From Apium graveolens (Eukaryota; Streptophyta; Magnoliopsida; Apiales; Apiaceae): 64,000 bases of DNA. Shown one piece after another: positions 1 through 11,430 of this stretch. The notes under the pieces were generated by a model. That model saw only the letters and a list, made by a program, of their open reading frames with translations. It was not told where the DNA came from and did not search any database. The stretch is from assembly GCF_009905375.1 (NCBI RefSeq), contig NW_027417107.1:30277-94276 (forward strand). Reading direction: 5' to 3'. Position 1 is the first letter of the stretch, and every line of letters starts with the position of its first letter. The position numbers and the translations under genes are program-made.

Positions 1-1424
1 TCAACTCTATTCTCTAGAAAAGATACCTCTTCTTTTAATTTGTCTTGATTAATGTGCATAAGTCTTAATTCATTGACCTCTTTCTCAAGGTCTGTGATCT
101 GTAAACTTAACAGTTCATTATCACGACGTGCACAATCTAAGTTACCTCTTAGATGATAAACCATTTCAGCATCAGAAAGTTTTACCTCTATTCTTGACGA
201 TGAAGCTTTTCCATCAATAGCCATAAGAGCAAGATTTCCTTCATCTTCATCTTCACTGTCAGTATCATCCCAGCTTCTTCCCTTTGCCAGATAAGCCCTT
301 TCAGAGTTCTTTCTTACTTGCTTTGGCTTTCTACATTCTGTGGCAAAGTGTCCCAACTCATTGCAGTTATAGCATCTGATGGTGCTCCGATCAACCATCC
401 CTGTTTTATATCCACCACTGCTGGTGTTAGAGGATGAAGATCCACCTTTCTGGAATTTGTTGTAGTTGGACTTGTACTTAAGCTTGGGATTCCTCTTGAA
501 TCTGACATGGGAGAATCTCTTGACAATTTGGGCCATTGACTCGTCTTCCAATTGCTCCAGCTCTTCCAAGGAATAAAAATCATCACTTGATTGATTTGTA
601 GTAGGAGGATCATATTCTGCTACTAACATATTTTCCTCAGCCTTGGAACACTGTACCATTCTTTCCAATTGTTGAGATTGCTGTTGTTGTTGACCTTCAG
701 CTACAAGTGCAGTAGATGTGCTGACCATTCTATCCTTCCCGTAGACTTCCTTCTGTTGAAACTGCTCCAACTCATAAGTTTTTAACACTCCATAGAGCCT
801 GTCCAAGGAAATCTCACTCAGATCTCTAGCTTCTCTAATGGCAGTGATTCTATGTTCAAGATGAGCTGGCAGTGTTAAAAGGAACTTTTTGTTGACCTCC
901 CTGTTTGAATAATACTTTCCATTAATGTTCAGGTTGTTGATCAACGCATTGTACCTCTCAAACACTTCAGTAATTCCTTCTCCTGGATTGGATTTAAAGT
1001 ATTCATACTCAGAGGTTAGGATTTCTAGTTTGTTCTCCCTAACTTCCTCTGTGCCTTCATTAATAATCTCAATAGTTTCCCAGATATGTTTGGAATCTTT
1101 ACAATTCATCACATGTCTATTCATCAGGGGATTAAGGGAATCTACTAAGATTAATTGAAGGCTAGCATCCAGGGAGGCTTCTTCTATTTCAGCAGGAGAG
1201 AAGTCCTCAGGATCCTTCACATAAGTTCTCACTTTGGTGATCACCACATCATTTTCTATTATCTCTGGTTCAATAACCATAGGAATTTTTGGACCCTTCT
1301 TCAACACTTGCAAATATTTGGGATTAGCAACCTATAAAAACAGTAGCATCTTCTTCTTCCACATAACATAATTTTCTTTATCGAAAAGTGGAATTTTAAC
1401 GGTTCCAACTTTTTGTGTAGTCAT
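1..1424 (-). pseudogene. gag: Copia A gag, 5' part, premature stop
   Basis: Start of the gag polyprotein of Copia A, the capsid/nucleocapsid precursor that packages element RNA. The ATG at 1424-1422 gives [14 protein letters not shown], the same start as Copia B gag. Relative to B, a CAG codon has become TAG at 1334-1332 (about codon 31), so the product would be truncated. After that stop the frame stays open to the window edge. It includes a CCHC zinc knuckle ([14 protein letters not shown], near 317-360) and the acidic stretch [13 protein letters not shown]. The gag family assignment (UBN2-type Copia gag) rests on this knuckle and on similarity to B. Restart at a downstream Met is possible but unsupported. 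Confidence 0.85.
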
Positions 1425-1507
1425 TATGAATTTTTTGAGTGAATAAAAAATTCAAGAAGTGAAAGAAACACAAAAGTCTAGGATCTAGATTTGTACGTTA
1501 ATCAGAA

Positions 1508-1520
1508 GGCTCTGATACCA
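1508..1520 (-). promoter_or_regulatory. Primer binding site of Copia A
   Basis: The minus strand reads TGGTATCAGAGCC, complementary to the 3' end of initiator tRNA-Met, the usual primer of plant Copia elements. It lies two bases inside the LTR end (CCTAACA). The same sequence sits at the matching place in Copia B. Confidence 0.9.
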
Positions 1521-1522
1521 AT

Positions 1523-2895
1523 TGTTAGGTCCCAATTTGTTTGTAGAAGGGGGGTTGAATGCAAACAATACCGTTTAATCGAATAAAATGCGGAATAAAA
1601 TTGTGAAACAAAATTCAAGTTAAATAAAACTTTTATTAAACTTGAAAGGTGTTACAACTACGGTATCGGTTACAAGGGATTAATCTCAAATCAACTATTA
1701 CAAATCTAGAATAAATTCGACATGAACTTTTTCTATTTTTGTAATTAAAAGATCAAATGCTAAATGCGATTTGAGATTAAGTTCTAGGGATTTTAATCCG
1801 CTAGATTGATACACAAGAACAAGATAAATATTTCTAGTTGATTGGATTTAACTTTACAATCTAGAAATTTAATCTTGAAGAAAAGCAGATGAAAAATAAA
1901 ATGTTATGCTTTTGTTTTCTGCTCCTTTTACTCTTGTGTGTTCTGTTTGATTGGATTCTGTAAGTGTTGATCAACAAAAGTCTTCTGCTGCTTTTATCAA
2001 ACACCGAACTGAAAAATGTACTGGCATGACAATCTCTTTGGCCAGCAAGACTTTCGGTATGACAATATTTACAACTAGCAAGACAATCAAAATGAACTAG
2101 CAAGACTTTCGGTATGACTATTGATTGTCATACCGATTGTCATATTAGTTCAAATAAATTGTCTTGCTGAAATAATAACAGATTTTAATCTAAACAGAAA
2201 TTCTAATAAGACAATTAAATGTATTGGCATGACTTTCGGTATGACTATCAATTGTCATACCGATTGTCATACTAGTTCAAATGAATTGTCTTGTTTTGAA
2301 TTTAAGCAGATTTTAAACCAATTAAAATCTTGTAAATCCTCAATATTAATTCTAAATTAATTAATCAATTTAATTCAATTAATCAATAAATTAATCTTTG
2401 CAGATATAATTTATTTTCTTAATTAAATTATATGACTTAATTAATTAATAGAGAATTAATACTAACCCTGAGCAGCATCCATTCTTCTGACAATCTTCTG
2501 AAAATCACTGAGACTTATGAATCAATTCTGCCACTTCAATGCTGACACTCGATGTACTGTCTGGTTCATGAGTGACTAACTTCCGTGACGTTTCTTCATG
2601 TCTTGACTTTGATACTCTGATTAAATCCTTGTAATAAATGATACCCTGACGAGATCTCTGTCACTTGATTAAATCCACGATCTTGATTTATATCACTGAG
2701 GCATGATCAACTTCTTGAACTTCTTCCAGTGAATTAACTCCTCAAGTCTATAGATGAACCTTGTTTCTGAATCCTTTGACAGATATTACTTTGCGAGATC
2801 TCTCTGACGGTAGATCCACTATTTACTTATTACATTCTTATTTGAGTTGAGTTGAATCCTCGAATATATAAATAGGCTATGACATATGACTTACA
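1523..2895 (-). repeat. 5' LTR of Copia A
   Basis: On the plus strand it runs from TGTTAGGTCCC to GACTTACA, so it has TG...CA ends. It aligns along its whole length with the Copia B LTR at 52090-53443. It contains a cluster of short inverted and direct repeats of the GGTATGACAATC type at about 2018-2300. It has no coding potential; short ORFs inside it are chance. Confidence 0.92.
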
Positions 2896-5103
2896 CAATC
2901 CTTTAGTGGATTTTTATAACCTGTGAATACCTTAGTAGTAATCCCAGCACCTAGGCTTGGGTTACGGTATTGCATCTCAATTCCAATTGGAAGAATTTGG
3001 ACATTCACTGGAGCCACCGCATACGATGATCATTCGTACTACGGAAGTAACCTTCTTTACTAGTAAAAGGACGAAACTGTCATCTCTCGGGTATCACCCT
3101 GGCCGCATTCGGGCTACGTGTCCCATTTTCGGGTATGCACATACTTCACAAGTTCCTGAGTACACTGAGTACCTTCGCCTGCGGTACCTTTGGTAGCCCA
3201 TCTAGCACACATAGTACCAGAGTCTACCCCTCCATTGTCCTTTAAAAGAATTCTATCAATCTCGAGAACTCGAACCACATCGAAGTTCCCCAAGCGTTTT
3301 GCTTGTTGATAGAAATAGTTTATCTCTTTAAGATATAAGTGTATATATATGTATATACGTACTCCGAGAATTTCGGAGGAAGTACTAAGGATGTGAGTTG
3401 ACCGTTGTCAACAGATAATTAATAAGGGGGAGAAGTTTCTTCTCGAAACTATATTCAATATAATAATAGGTCGGGATAATATTCACCGACGATCTGAAAT
3501 TATTCGAATAATACTTCTAAATCAGAAAGTATATCAGGATCTATGATCTTTAAATCAATAACAATCCTTTAATAAATAATAATTAATTAAATAATAGTCC
3601 ATAAATAATTAAATGGTAATTGATATTAATCATAACTCGAATGAGTTTACTCTCTAAAAGATTTATTTAAATAATATTCCTCAACTAGTTTGTGTTTACA
3701 TAATTAATAATCTATAATGTTTAATCGGGTTTGAATAAATAAACGTTGAAGTATACTACTCTTATAATAAAGGAATACGTATAAAATATTTATTATCCGA
3801 ATCAATAAAATATAGTTGAGGGAATATGCTCGTTGGGAAATCGTTTTAAAAAAAGTTCGAGGCGTTTTAATGTTTCGTAAGTGGACGTTGAGTCCCTTTT
3901 AAAACGTACTAATATGGATTTATAATCGTCCAAAACATCTCCGGGATGATTCCCGGGTTTATACTTTATAAAACAAAACTGACCGACTCTCGGTCTTACG
4001 ACTTATACATCACGCTCTATTATAGCGTTAATATTCTTAAATAAGCACCTCCGGAATACTTCCGGGTTTTCATCAATTTAACTGACCGATCCTTGGTCTA
4101 AAATATATACACGTCACGCTACTCGCTAGCATTAACGTCCTCAATTATAAACTCCTTTGGGATACCTCCGGATTTTTATAAACTTACACCGACCGACTCT
4201 CGGTCTAAATATAATATTTTGAACTCGGTATGAACATATACTAGAAATTATTAACAATTGAGTAATATAATACATCTCAAACTTTGTAAAACAGTTTAAA
4301 GCAATCTTATGCATATATCACATTTTTGTAAAATATTCACAACACAACAGTTCTTAAAAGGTAAGGTTTGAAAACTTTCCTGGGTATCTCGAGGTGGAGG
4401 ATGCTCCAGGTTCCGCTCGGAAATCTATGACCACAAACACAATTCATTTCGTTAGGTCCCGTTCTAATTTACGGCGACTCACACTCATGCGCTATTTATT
4501 ATGCACCCTCTCTACTTATACTACCCTTATTATTCCTTTAAGTCCTTATTCACATCATGGTCGCTTCATTTTTCTAAGTATCTTGAGTTCATTCTCATTA
4601 TCGTTGTTGGCTTCACTTAAAAATTCTTACGGTTTCTACTCGCGCGGCCTCGGCTCCGACATTTTTATAAAATTGAGAAATCATTATTTTCACTTGAAAT
4701 TTTTATGACAGTTAGGAAACTCAATATTTTACTCCCTGTAGAAATTTCATGATTTATGAGCACCCTTAAGTCAATCCTTTATATTTTCAAAGTTCGTGAT
4801 TTGTAGCAGTTTTTGTCGCGTAAATCAGTTTTACTAAATCGGAATCAAGCAATTCAAGCGCCTAAACGATCCTTATAACATTTCCTATCATAGTCAAGGG
4901 TTATTTTTCAAGAAACTATAGTTTAAAACTTTGGGACTTTCTGCAGAAACTTAATGTTACGATTCGTTGGTTTTAACGGAGTTACGCTTACGATCGGGGT
5001 TTCGTTTACGCCCTAACTCTTAACACAACCATCAACAATCATCATTTCATCATCATCATACAAACTCCTCTCAAGAACATCATGTTCCGGAGGCAAAAAT
5101 AAT
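2896..5103 (-). repeat. 3' LTR of element H, first piece
   Basis: Aligns with 16396-18615 of the 5' LTR with scattered substitutions and small indels, for example an extra nine bases in the first copy near 3160. Its left end is cut by Copia A and its right end by solo LTR G. It includes a degenerate tandem repeat at 3936-4215. The short ORF at 2957-3196 recurs in the other LTR copy only because the LTRs are homologous. Confidence 0.88.
3936..4215. repeat. Degenerate tandem repeat in H LTR (about 2.6 units of about 107 bp)
   Basis: Three units begin near 3936, 4045 and 4151. Each has a CTCCGGGA...TTCCCGGG-type inverted pair followed by GACCGA...TCGGTC and a CACGCT...AGCGTTAA pair. The same array is in the other LTR copy near 17428-17703. 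Confidence 0.65.
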
Positions 5104-7177
5104 TGTAATATACCCCAAAATTTTGAACTTTTTGTAACCCTTATGAATAGTGTTTTAGCTGAATGAGAAAACTTTTCATGCCACACTATGTAGGGGTTCT
5201 GTTATGGATATTCTGAGATTTTATTAGTACTCTATATGGTATATAAGTGTATGTAAAGATCGTCAGAATCCAATTCTGAACACTTTGGTTTTTCCCGAAA
5301 ATCCACTAGATACGGAAAGAATTGAGTAAAAGGTAACAGGATAAAAAGGATTTAAATTAAAGGATTATAAGAGAGGATCATAAAAGGAATATAATATATT
5401 GAGAAAGGTTAAGGGAACCTAAGTAATAAGATCCCGGGTATGATCCCTCAAACGATAAACGAAAACGAAAGTTAAGCGAACCGTATAACAGATCAGCGGT
5501 CATTAGGCAAACAATTAGGAAGTTAATCAAAGGGATAAGAGAGGATGGTGTCATCCAACCAATAGAAAGAGGACAAAGGAGGGGTGATGACATCACAAAG
5601 TGATGCAAGCATGACATAAGAGGGAAGGAAATGTGGTGGAATATTAACCACACAAAATCAAGGGTAAATGGGTAATTGACCTAAAACAAAACAAAACTAA
5701 TTCAACCAACCAAGCAAATATTCATTTTCATCAAAACAAAAACACAAAATTCTCCTTTATCCTCCCTTTGCTCTCGGCTTTTGCCATTTTCAAAGAAAAT
5801 AATTTTCAAAATTCAAGTTCAAGGCTTCCTAAATTGGTAAGATAATTCCCTAGTATTCCTTATGCATAGTTATGGCTATTCTATGAGTTTAAGCCTCCAA
5901 ATCATTCACAATCTTCTTCAAGAAATCAATGAAGAAGACAATGAATAGTGACTTCAAGAATTTTAACTTGATTTTCTTGTTTTTCCTTTAAGATCCAAGC
6001 ATCCCCAAGTCATCTCAAGACTTCTTAAGGCTTCCTAGCTACTCACACCACTTCAAGGAAGGTATATCATCTCCAAACCCTAGCTTTACTTTGTTAAATA
6101 GGATGATTCTAGTTGTTATGGTGATATAGTAGCTTAATGCTTGTTGGTTTAGAATTTGGGTTGGAGTGGTAGTAAAATGGATGGTGAATCTTGTTGTTTT
6201 GGTTAAAAGAACTTAAGTATAGTTAAATTCAAGCTTAAGCATAAGTATAAATGTTAATATTGAATTTATTGGGGCTGTTAGGATGTGGTATGGATGGAGT
6301 TTGGATTGGGATGTGATTGTGGCTTGATTATGGGTTGAATTGGAAGGGTATAAAATTGGAAAATCGCGTAAACATAGCCGTCGCAATATCCGATTTACTT
6401 TAGACTACTTTTGTTCATAACATTAGGACCCGAGAACCCCCTGCTAGATTTTGACCATTGCCATGTTTAGATAGTTCATGTTACGAGCTTCATTTTGATA
6501 TGTAGTTCTTTTGGTTCCGATGTACGGTTTAGGAGAAACGACCGTTTTAAGTAACGGCATTTTGCGAACAAAACATTTCCCCTCGCCTTACTTTGAAACA
6601 TAGGTTAAAGACCTTAAAGGGTTAATTAATGTATGAAACAATTATGTTAAGTATGTTAGGCAGTTGGTAAGACACTCGCGAAGGAATCGCCTTAAAACTC
6701 GTAATGGTTAAATTATTAAAAATGGCGGAGCCGAGGGTACTCGAGTAACTTAAGAGAATCAGTAAGCGAAAAACAAGCGTTAGAGTCTAAGTTAGTTAAA
6801 GTATAGATTTACAAGTGACTTTGGTTTAATTCCAAATTACTTGTTGTTTATAGATTACCAGACTCGTCCCGAGCCTTTTATCACCCCCAGTCACTCAGGC
6901 AAGTTTTCTACCCGTTATACTGTTGTTGTGATATATATATGTATATGCATTATCTTGTGATAGATGCATGTTGGTTAATTAGCAAATTTTGCGATATATT
7001 GAAGCATGCTGATATTGTATATATATGCATGCCTGCTTCGTATTCTTGCCATATATATCTGTTGGTTCAGTTGATAATACCTATGCTAGAGAATAGCGGT
7101 AATTTGCATATACCCTTAGTATAGGGACCCAAAGGTGAAAACATTTTCTAAAACCGGGAGTCGAGGATCCCGAGTAG

Positions 7178-7178
<1 letters not shown>

Positions 7179-7216
<38 letters not shown>
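7179..7216. repeat. (TA)n microsatellite in solo LTR G
   Basis: An uninterrupted alternating AT tract of roughly 38 bases. Confidence 0.95.
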
Positions 7217-7218
<2 letters not shown>

Positions 7219-7265
7219 TTATAGTTTTCAAAACTATTAATCGAATAAGGTTTATTCGATAACTT

Positions 7266-7536
7266 TATTTTATTAATGAATATTATCTTGAATATTCATT
7301 CGAGGACTTATGACTCCTTTATATTATTTATTGAATATTACTTGGATATTCATTTGAGGATGTATGACTCCTTTATTTTATTTAATGAATATTATTTATA
7401 ATATTCATTCGAGGTATTATGACTCAGCTTATTATTTAATGAATATTATTTCGAATATTCATTCGAGGGCTTATGACTCAGCTTATTTTATTTATTGAAT
7501 ATTATTTGAATATTCATTTGAGGATCTATGACTCCG
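7266..7536. repeat. Minisatellite in solo LTR G (5 units of about 54 bp)
   Basis: Five head-to-tail units begin near 7266, 7319, 7373, 7429 and 7483. Each holds GAATATTA...AATATTCATT followed by CGAGG...TATGACTC, so each unit contains a small AATATT hairpin. Confidence 0.8.
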
Positions 7537-9470
7537 ATTATTTGCTGAGATATATTCTTTATTTTATTAAAGAATAAGGTGTCGATAATCAAACTCACTT
7601 TTGATTATTCAAATAAAGATAGTACTTTCGTATAGGTATATCTTTAGTTATTTAATATTCATTTCAAGTATAAGTTTTAAAACTTCTACTTCAATTATTT
7701 TTATAAAGATTATTCTTTATGGGAATATTATTTAAATAATAATATTCAGATATTTTCTAATATATTGGGACTGATTTATTTGTTAAATCAGCATCACTCC
7801 AAACATTCTTAAAAATGTTTTGCGAGTCTTCAAAATGATTTTTAAAAGTTAGAGCGGATCCCAAAACTCATTTTTATATTTAAGATCCTCCTTTCGAAGG
7901 GGATTTAAATACTCGCTCAAAACCTGAGGGATCCGGCTCTGTGGTGTGTTTTATATTCGCAACAAGGTTGTTGTTTTGATAAATGAATTGATTACTTACC
8001 CAACACTCGGGAAGTAAAATTCTTGGAACAAGTTAATCCATTAACAGGCATCGCCTGGGAAATATCGGTGAGTTTTCCTTTCCAACTAGATACGACTTCT
8101 TGGTGGAGCCGTATCAACAAGTTTCTACTTGGGGAAAGGGGGAACGAGCTTTACGTTTCAGAGTCATGGATTTCATCTGAACTAGGAGTAGCGTAAGTGG
8201 TCGAGTGGCGCCGGCCCAGCCTTATTATATTGGTCCAAATGACCTGGAAGTTCCGCTAAGGCGGTCCATTCCTTAGGAGTTCAGTGTTCGGTTGACAAGT
8301 AAATCCGACAGGTTCTCCTCTACATGTAGAAAATGGTGGGGTTGTACTACTACGACTGATCATCGTAAGTGGTCTTCCTGGCGCGACAAACTCCCGTAAT
8401 GAGTTCATCATCCAATTGGATATTTCTGCAATACTACCCAGAGCACTTCGATAGAAAGGCTACGGTTGGGCGATTGTTGAGTGTTGGCAGGGTCAAGTTT
8501 TCAAAATGATGTTTGCATCAAATGAAGTATCTCATAACTTCATTTTATTTTGATGATATTTTAAAGATTGAATCTATTCAAGTATTATCTTGTAGTCTCA
8601 TCTATGTGATGAACTGTTGAACTAATTATAACTTGAACGGTGGTAGTTCAAGTAGTATTTGGAAAAGATATAAGTATATTGGAGTATCTTGTAACTTCAT
8701 CTTTTAAAAACTTATATCTAGTAAATGATTATCTTATGCATGTCAAAGATTTTCAGAAAAACGTTGAGACAAGGTTAGATATATGAGATCACCTTGCAAC
8801 GATATTTTTATACAGTTATACACTGGAACTCTGTGTGTATTATGCATGGAAGAGGACTTCCAATATTTTGAAAAGTATATATGTATATATATATACTGAA
8901 TATTTTGCGACTTCATCGCATTAAGATATCAACTTGGTTCATTTCTTTTGACCAAGACTTTCATGAGTACTATGAGAAGGCTCATATATTGTTAATCATT
9001 ATGCATATTATTTTGGTGGGCTTGCTGCTCACCCTTGCTTTCTTCTTTCATCACACAACATCAGATAGACAAGATGAACAGGACCAAGCTCCCAATACGC
9101 GAGCGGATAGGAAACGTTCCGCAGTTTCCTATAGGTGTTGATGTCGCTGTAGCTGAGGTAGGAACTACCAATAGGCTAGGCTTTCAACTTATGATGTACC
9201 AGACTTATGTATAATTATGAATTGTAATAATGGCAAAGAAATGTAAATTTATTCAGAAGCCTTTTTAAGGTGTATTGACATATAATTGTGGAATAAAACG
9301 ACTTGTGATTATTTTTGGATATTCATCTCTGAGACTATAACTTGTGGTGTGTGTGTTTATTGTGGGGTCATAGTACATAGTAGTTGATTGTGTATTAAGA
9401 TTGGGTGTTATTAAGGGAAATGGAACTCGTGACAACCCGGATCCCCGACCCCGGATTTGGGGGTGTTACA

Positions 9471-10658
9471 ATAATCAACCTTAAATCTACTCAACTTTAA
9501 ACTTGAAGATCTCAACAATACCACTTCTTAAACTAAGTTTTCTACCACATACTAAATGGATCGTAAAAATGAACTTTAAATAAAGTTGGGCCAAAGATTT
9601 TTACCTTTCTTGGAAGCTTGAGATGTGTTCTTGAGTATGGTGGAGGCTTGGAAGTGCTTGGTATGATTTTTGGAGCCTAGAACCACCATTGAAATCAAGA
9701 AATCAAGGAGAGGTTACTATTCATACTATTCACTAGTGAGTTTCTTGAATTTATTTCACCCATCAAACCTTGGTAAAAAGATATGAAAGAATTTTCTTAC
9801 CTTAGTTTAATTGCTAGAGGCTTGAGAATTAATTGGGTGATTTTACAAGAACTAGAGCATGGAGTTTGGAATTTGAATTCCTTCTTTTCTTCCTTGGGGC
9901 CGAATGGAAGAAAAAATGGGGGTGGGGGGTATTTATATTACTTGGTTGCTTCTCTTGGATGATTTCTAGGTTGCTTCTTGGAAGGTGACTTGATATCTTT
10001 GCAACTTGATTTTATTCTTCCTAGGATAGCATTCTAGGTTTATTCTTGTCAACAAATCCATGGACATATCTTTGTAGCTTGCTAGCTTACAAGCTAAACT
10101 ACAAGGTTAGCTTCCTTAGCTCACTATTAGCTAGCTAGCTTGGTCATCCTATGGTTAGCTCACTATTTGATGAAGTAACCATGGTTACTTCCTTACCATG
10201 GTTTAGTTAGTGCGTTACGTTTATTTAATCGTTTACGCATTCGCTCGGTCGCTTAAACGTTCTCGTAATACTTATTCGTAAATGGTTCGCGACGTAATTC
10301 CTTTCGTATTTATTCCTTATATTTTTAATTATCATACTTGAATATAAATCTGTAGGGTTTTAAACTTGTAATTATATTGTGATTCCCGTAATCCTCGATG
10401 AGTCGTAAATACGGTCATTTTTCAAAGTTCGTTTTCTTCGAAAACTAATAGCGTTTAAATACACTCATTTGGTACGTATAATCGTAATATCAACTCCGAA
10501 ACTCATTTTCTCGTGCACTACATAGTGTGGGCTCAAAAGTTTTTCCCGTCCGTCAGGGTTACTATTCATTAAACGTTTTACAAGGTCTCAAAAATTCAAG
10601 TTATTATATTACCATTCATAAAGGTCTTTTACCGATATCAAAAAATTGGGTTCTTACA
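9471..10658 (-). repeat. 3' LTR of element H, second piece
   Basis: Aligns with 18615-19801 and ends TTCTTACA at 10658. It follows solo LTR G after the ATAAT duplication. In minus orientation the LTR starts TGTAAGAACCC, directly after the polypurine tract. Confidence 0.88.
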
Positions 10659-10677
10659 GTCTTCCCCCCTTAAAAGG
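10659..10677 (-). promoter_or_regulatory. Polypurine tract of element H
   Basis: The minus strand reads CCTTTTAAGGGGGGAAGAC immediately before the LTR start TGTAAG. This is where plus-strand DNA synthesis would be primed, and it fixes the element orientation as minus. Confidence 0.85.
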
Positions 10678-10689
10678 ATTCCGTCCCGG

Positions 10690-11430
10690 AATTAGTTCAA
10701 AAACAGGTAGGGATATGCTTCTCGCATGACAACCTCGAGTTCTCGCGTTGACCTTGCAGTATTTGATCTCTTCATAAAATTTCCACTTATCCATCTAATA
10801 TATTTCCGGGTGCTCGTCCTTGTAGTCTTATGACCTCTACACGTTACTCGATATACGCTAAGTCTGGCTACGAGTTTATTAGCTCATTTTCAATCATATG
10901 TTTAGCTCTGACAGTTAAATTTCCTAACCTCGATTCGTGGTACTCGTTATAAACTTGGTGACCGTTCGACGATGGTGCTAATTTATAAGTCAACTTTCTT
11001 AGTCCTTTAATTCCTCAACTGGTCCAATAAATCTTGGGTTCAACATTCCTTTCCCTTTCAAATCTCATCACTCCCTCCTCGGGAGGTACTCTCAACAATA
11101 CTTGGTCTGCTACTTCGTACTTTCTGTCTTTATAGTTCTGGTCCGCATATCTCTATTATTCATCCTGGGCTGCCATTAGCCGGGTTCTGATAAGTTTTAG
11201 GAATTTCTTTGGTTTGTTGACTCAACTATGGTACAGTATCCTCCGTTTACCAATTTCTTCCAAACCTAAGATAGAACGATTCTTTCTTCCGTACAAACTT
11301 TGTAGCCGTTCCAATGCACGCATGATACTCGTTATTGTCGATAATTCGATTAACGTCAACTGGCCACTTCATTCCCCTTAAAAATTGATAATATGGATGA
11401 TTAGCGTATCTTCTAGTGTTTGGAATCATC
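10690..11430 (-). pseudogene. Element H integrase C-terminus with chromodomain-like tail, degenerate
   Basis: Conceptual minus-strand translation, with several frame changes and stops, shows chromovirus integrase landmarks in the right order. These are NNEYHACIGTA, then LSQQTKEI, then a GPY/F-like PPEEGVMRFER and FIGPVEELK, then RKLTYKLAPSS and NEYHESRL. It ends with a tail like RELEVVMREAYPYLF, matching the TWE.E.EMRE.YP.LF end of Tekay-type chromodomains. In the family this module joins element DNA to the genome and steers it to heterochromatin. It is not functional here: no continuous frame runs beyond about 60 codons. Confidence 0.75.

Larger units (their letters stand above)
1..2895 (-). 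mobile_element. Copia A, SIRE-like Ty1/copia element, 5' part only
   Basis: Minus-strand Ty1/copia retrotransposon cut by the left window edge. Reading leftwards on the minus strand, the order is LTR (2895 to 1523), primer binding site, then the start of gag. The LTR, PBS and gag match Copia B (52090-64000) almost base for base, so A and B are one family. The flank after the LTR, CAATC, should be one copy of the target-site duplication; the other copy is outside the window. A is inserted in the 3' LTR of Tekay-like element H, because sequence after 2895 aligns with the inside of the intact H LTR from about 16396. Confidence 0.9.
5104..9470 (+). mobile_element. Solo LTR G (Tekay-like), flanked by TSD ATAAT
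   Basis: A 4367-bp insertion in the H LTR. The interrupted H sequence resumes exactly on the other side, as shown by the uninterrupted copy near 18615. It starts TGTAATATACCCC and ends GGGGGTGTTACA, with ATAAT at both 5099-5103 and 9471-9475. It has no internal PBS, PPT or coding region, so it is a solo LTR left by LTR-LTR recombination. Its start resembles the H LTR start in the opposite orientation, both having CTTTT followed a few bases later by CCACACTATGTAG. It contains nothing else I recognise apart from an AT run and a tandem repeat. Confidence 0.85.
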
